A stretch of DNA of 64,000 nucleotides, from positions 1-64,000 of the forward strand of contig NZ_UFQB01000007.1 of the NCBI RefSeq assembly GCF_900496965.1, read 5' to 3'. Positions 61,638 to 64,000 of this stretch are shown here, one piece after another. How positions within the stretch are numbered: position 1 is the stretch's first letter; each line of letters starts with the position of its first letter. The translations under genes and the position numbers were made by a program. The notes beneath the pieces are model-generated. The model had not been told where the DNA came from. It did not search any database and was given only the letters and a program-made list of their open reading frames with translations. This DNA is from Achromobacter agilis (GTDB taxonomy: Bacteria > Pseudomonadota > Gammaproteobacteria > Burkholderiales > Burkholderiaceae_B).

Positions 61638-63813
61638 GGCTGGCGCTCAGGCTATAGGTGCGCGGATCGCCGGCCTTCACGTAATCCGACGACTGGTACA
61701 GCCAATAGCGCTTGTCCGCCAGGTTGTTGATACCGGCGCGGAAGGTGGTCTCGTAACCGTAGATCCGCGTGTCGTACGTGGCGCCGATGTTGACGATGGC
61801 GTAGTCCGCTACCTCCACCTTGTTGGACGCGCCCAGCATGGTGCTGCCGGTGTACTTCACGTCGGCGCGCAGCTTCAGGCCGGGCAGTTGCGGCACCGCG
61901 TAGGCGACCTGCGCCGCGGCGACGAACTTGGGCGCGCCCGCGACGCGGTTGCCCGTGAAGTTCGACCCCTTTTTATATTCGGTGTCCAGGAACATCAGGC
62001 TGCCGCCCACGTTCCAGTTCGTGGCGATGCGGGTGGACGCCCCCAACTCCAGGCCCTGGTAGATCGATTTTCCGTCCTGCACCAGCTCGTTGGCCGCGTT
62101 GGCGTATTCCGCTTTCTTCTCGATCCGGAACAGCGCCGCGGTCGCCGCCCAACCGTCCTGGTTGGTCTTGATGCCCAGTTCGTACTGCTTACTCTTGAGC
62201 GGATCGAGCAGCTCGCCGAAGTTTGCATAGGTGTTGCCGACCGATGAGCCGGGCTCCAGCGATTCGATGTAGCTCGCATAGGCCATCGTCTGCGGCGTGA
62301 TGTTGTACATCAGCGCCAGCGTCGGCGTGAGCACCCCGTTCTTGTCGTAGCTCGAGGCGCGCGCGCCGGTGGCGTCGAAGCCGACCTGTTCATAGTTGGT
62401 GTAGCGCAGGCCGCCCAGCACGGACCAGCCGCCGGTCAGGTCGATCGTGTCGCTCAGGAACAGCGCTTTCTGCGTGATCTCGGCCGCGCGGTACAGGTCC
62501 AGGCTGCCTTCGCTGTAGTAAGTATTGGTGTTCTGCGAACGCAGGTTGCCCGTGCCCTGCAACTGATAGACGCCGTTGGAGCTGTAGTCGTTCTTCTGCT
62601 TCTGCCACGACGCGCCCGCCACCACCTGGTGCTTCAGGGGGCCGGTGGCAAAGCGGCCTTCCACCATGCCCTGCCACTGGTTGTATGCATACGCTTCGCC
62701 GTAGTCCGAGCGGTAATCGTCATAGTCGCCGGCCTGGTTCTGCAGGAACAGCACCGACTCGTTGCGGCGCGTGCGCGTGGAGCTGTAGCTGTAGTCGGTG
62801 CGCACCGTCCAGTTGTCGGACAGCTGGTACTTCAGCCCGGTCGAATAGAAGCGGAACTTGTTGTCCGCGTACGGGCCCTCGCCCACCATCAGGCCATTGT
62901 CGTTGCGCACCGGCGACGGCAGCTCGGACCCCGCCATCATGCCCGCGTAAAGGGTCGGTTCCTGGCGGATCGCCTTGCGGTCCTGATAGATGGACTGGAA
63001 ATCCCAGGTCAGCCTGTCGGTCAGGCGCGCGTCCAGCGCCAGCGACACCGAGTCCTGGTAGAGCGAGCCGCCGTTGTAGGTGTTGCCTTCGTCGTGCGTC
63101 GCATTGAGGCGGTAGCCGAACCGGCCCTCCTCGCCCACGCGGCCGCCCAGGTCCACGTGCTCGCGCAGCAGCCCCTTGGACACGTAGCCCAGTTCGATGG
63201 TCCGCACGGGTTCGTCGGTCGGCTTCTTGGTCACATAGTTGATCAGGCCGCCGGGCGAACCGAAGCCGTACATGAAGCCCGACGCCCCCTTGAGCAGATC
63301 GATCTGCTCGAAATGCTCATAAGGCAGGGTCGTGACATAGCTCAGGAACGGCTTGCCGTCGATCCGGTAGGAGTTCTGCCAGTCCAGGGGCAGGCCGCGC
63401 ACGCTGAGATAGCTCGCCCACGCGCCGTAGGACGCGCTGTTGTCGGTCACCGACGCGTCCAGGGCGAACACGTCGCCCAACTTGTTGACCTGCCGCTCCT
63501 CGATATCCGCCGCCGTCACGACGGTGGTGGAAAACGGCGTCTCCAGCTGGCTGCGGTTGCCCAGCGCGCCGGTGTTCACCGGCGCCGACAGGTGTTCGAG
63601 CGTATCGTCCACCGCCGTCGCGTTGACGGTCACGGCGGGAAGCTGGGCCACGCCCTGCGAATCCGGGGCCGGGCCGGCGGACGCCGGCGTGGATTGGGCA
63701 TGCGCGCCAGCGGAATGGACGATGCCCAGGGTCAGGGCAATTGCGCAAGGCGCGACTGAGAACCGTGCTTGCTTGCGCGCACGGCACTTCCTGGTGGAAG
63801 CGAAACGGACCAC
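61627..63813 (-). CDS. TonB-dependent siderophore receptor
   Basis: This 728-residue outer-membrane receptor has a signal peptide (about 1-39), a TonB box-like LPAVTVNA near 58-65, and a plug with FSTTVVTAADIEERQVNKL, YLSVRGLPLDWQNSYRIDG and GFMYGFGSPGGLINYVTKKP. The β-barrel ends in RTYSLSASLKF. It lacks the STN signalling domain found in the receptor at 24767, so it is not FecIR-dependent. GTG 63813 follows GGAG. Its upstream region is AT-rich with a possible Fur site. Confidence 0.94.
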   Translation of the reverse strand: MVRFASTRKCRARKQARFSVAPCAIALTLGIVHSAGAHAQSTPASAGPAPDSQGVAQLPAVTVNATAVDDTLEHLSAPVNTGALGNRSQLETPFSTTVVTAADIEERQVNKLGDVFALDASVTDNSASYGAWASYLSVRGLPLDWQNSYRIDGKPFLSYVTTLPYEHFEQIDLLKGASGFMYGFGSPGGLINYVTKKPTDEPVRTIELGYVSKGLLREHVDLGGRVGEEGRFGYRLNATHDEGNTYNGGSLYQDSVSLALDARLTDRLTWDFQSIYQDRKAIRQEPTLYAGMMAGSELPSPVRNDNGLMVGEGPYADNKFRFYSTGLKYQLSDNWTVRTDYSYSSTRTRRNESVLFLQNQAGDYDDYRSDYGEAYAYNQWQGMVEGRFATGPLKHQVVAGASWQKQKNDYSSNGVYQLQGTGNLRSQNTNTYYSEGSLDLYRAAEITQKALFLSDTIDLTGGWSVLGGLRYTNYEQVGFDATGARASSYDKNGVLTPTLALMYNITPQTMAYASYIESLEPGSSVGNTYANFGELLDPLKSKQYELGIKTNQDGWAATAALFRIEKKAEYANAANELVQDGKSIYQGLELGASTRIATNWNVGGSLMFLDTEYKKGSNFTGNRVAGAPKFVAAAQVAYAVPQLPGLKLRADVKYTGSTMLGASNKVEVADYAIVNIGATYDTRIYGYETTFRAGINNLADKRYWLYQSSDYVKAGDPRTYSLSASLKF

Positions 63814-63861
63814 GTTGAATTCTCCAGAGCGGGAGGGAAAGAATATTCTAATAAATAGGAC

Positions 63862-63882
63862 TGATTCGCAATTATATTATCA
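63862..63882. promoter_or_regulatory. AT-rich candidate Fur site before the siderophore receptor
   Basis: TGATTCGCAATTATATTATCA (63862-63882; TGAT and ATCA at the ends) has partial dyad symmetry and lies 49 bp upstream of the receptor start. The region 63841-63890 is unusually AT-rich here. The match to the Fur consensus is weak. Confidence 0.35.
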
Positions 63883-63926
63883 ATCGCGAAAATTCCCTGC
63901 CCCGCCCGGGCCCGTGGTCCGCCGTG

Positions 63927-64000
63927 TCACTGCGACCGCTTATTCTCCAGCTGCTCGCGCAGCCGTTCCTCCTGTTCGCGCAGCTCCGGGGTAAAGGCTT
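63927..64000 (-). CDS. C-terminal end of a gene cut by the window edge
   Basis: The last 23 codons of a minus-strand gene are present, ending at TGA 63927-63929. The tail reads AFTPELREQEERLREQLENK and is predicted to be a charged coiled-coil-like helix. The rest lies outside the window. It is upstream of the siderophore receptor in the same direction. Identity unknown. Confidence 0.55.
   Translation of the reverse strand, partial: AFTPELREQEERLREQLENKRSQ

Overview
The window is uniformly GC-rich and densely coded, with no rRNA, tRNA, insertion sequence, prophage or CRISPR array that I could see. The gene types point to a betaproteobacterium of the Alcaligenaceae (Achromobacter/Bordetella group). 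They include a Bug-type tripartite-tricarboxylate binding protein, many LysR, AraC, GntR and MarR regulators, a trimeric GxxD-type porin, a Cyo quinol oxidase and many DMT/MFS exporters. The genus is an inference from gene content only. It looks like ordinary chromosome, rich in small regulator-plus-target modules.

Layout. 1-8.5 kb: N-terminus of malic enzyme with a divergent LysR regulator, two paralogous lipoproteins, AraC plus DMT exporter, MarR, LysR, a Sel1-like protein with a TauE-type exporter, an SDR, and a 49-residue small gene. 8.5-18.2 kb: LysR divergent from an epoxide-hydrolase-like enzyme, a structured RNA-like element (10479-10563), GNAT plus XRE-cupin, a phospholipase D family lipoprotein, AlkB, an SUMF1-fold protein, VOC plus SDR, MgtC, and an atypical SDR. 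18.2-24.8 kb: HAD phosphatase, then a Bug receptor divergent from aconitase, a GntR regulator and a lactonase, with a 26-bp palindrome between them. 24.8-28.8 kb: a complete FecI-FecR-FecA type iron-signalling operon. 28.9-34.2 kb: small proteins, an SPFH protein, a protealysin-like metalloprotease with its emfourin-type inhibitor, and a divergent NimT/NimR-like pair. 34.2-34.7 kb: a repeat array. 34.7-46 kb: trans-aconitate methyltransferase, TerC, NhaR-like regulator, several unknown secreted proteins, an acetylpolyamine amidohydrolase-like enzyme, a DgdR/DgdA-like pair with an amino-acid binding protein, and an MHS-type transporter. 46-51 kb: cyoABCD plus SURF1. 51-64 kb: porin, AraC plus Bcr-type exporter, nucleoside deaminase, ParB-like lipoprotein, GST, WYL regulator, GvpU-like protein, MarR-GNAT fusion, tag, LprI-like protein, metallophosphoesterase, and a TonB-dependent siderophore receptor.

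The most unusual structure is a family of 11-bp palindromes, GTGTCWGACAC. They occur at 18143-18204 and in an array at 34202-34699, both between the 3' ends of convergent genes. Successive palindromes are 21, 41 or 51 bp apart, close to whole helical turns, and pairs 51 bp apart bound repeated 62-bp units. In the second array a 251-bp segment is duplicated at an offset of 291 bp. The duplicated segment carries along the last 21 codons of the methyltransferase gene.

Several other regulator-target pairs have dyad or direct repeats in the expected place (LysR/hydrolase, GntR/aconitase, MarR-GNAT, AraC/MFS, FecI). All binding-site assignments are read by eye and untested.
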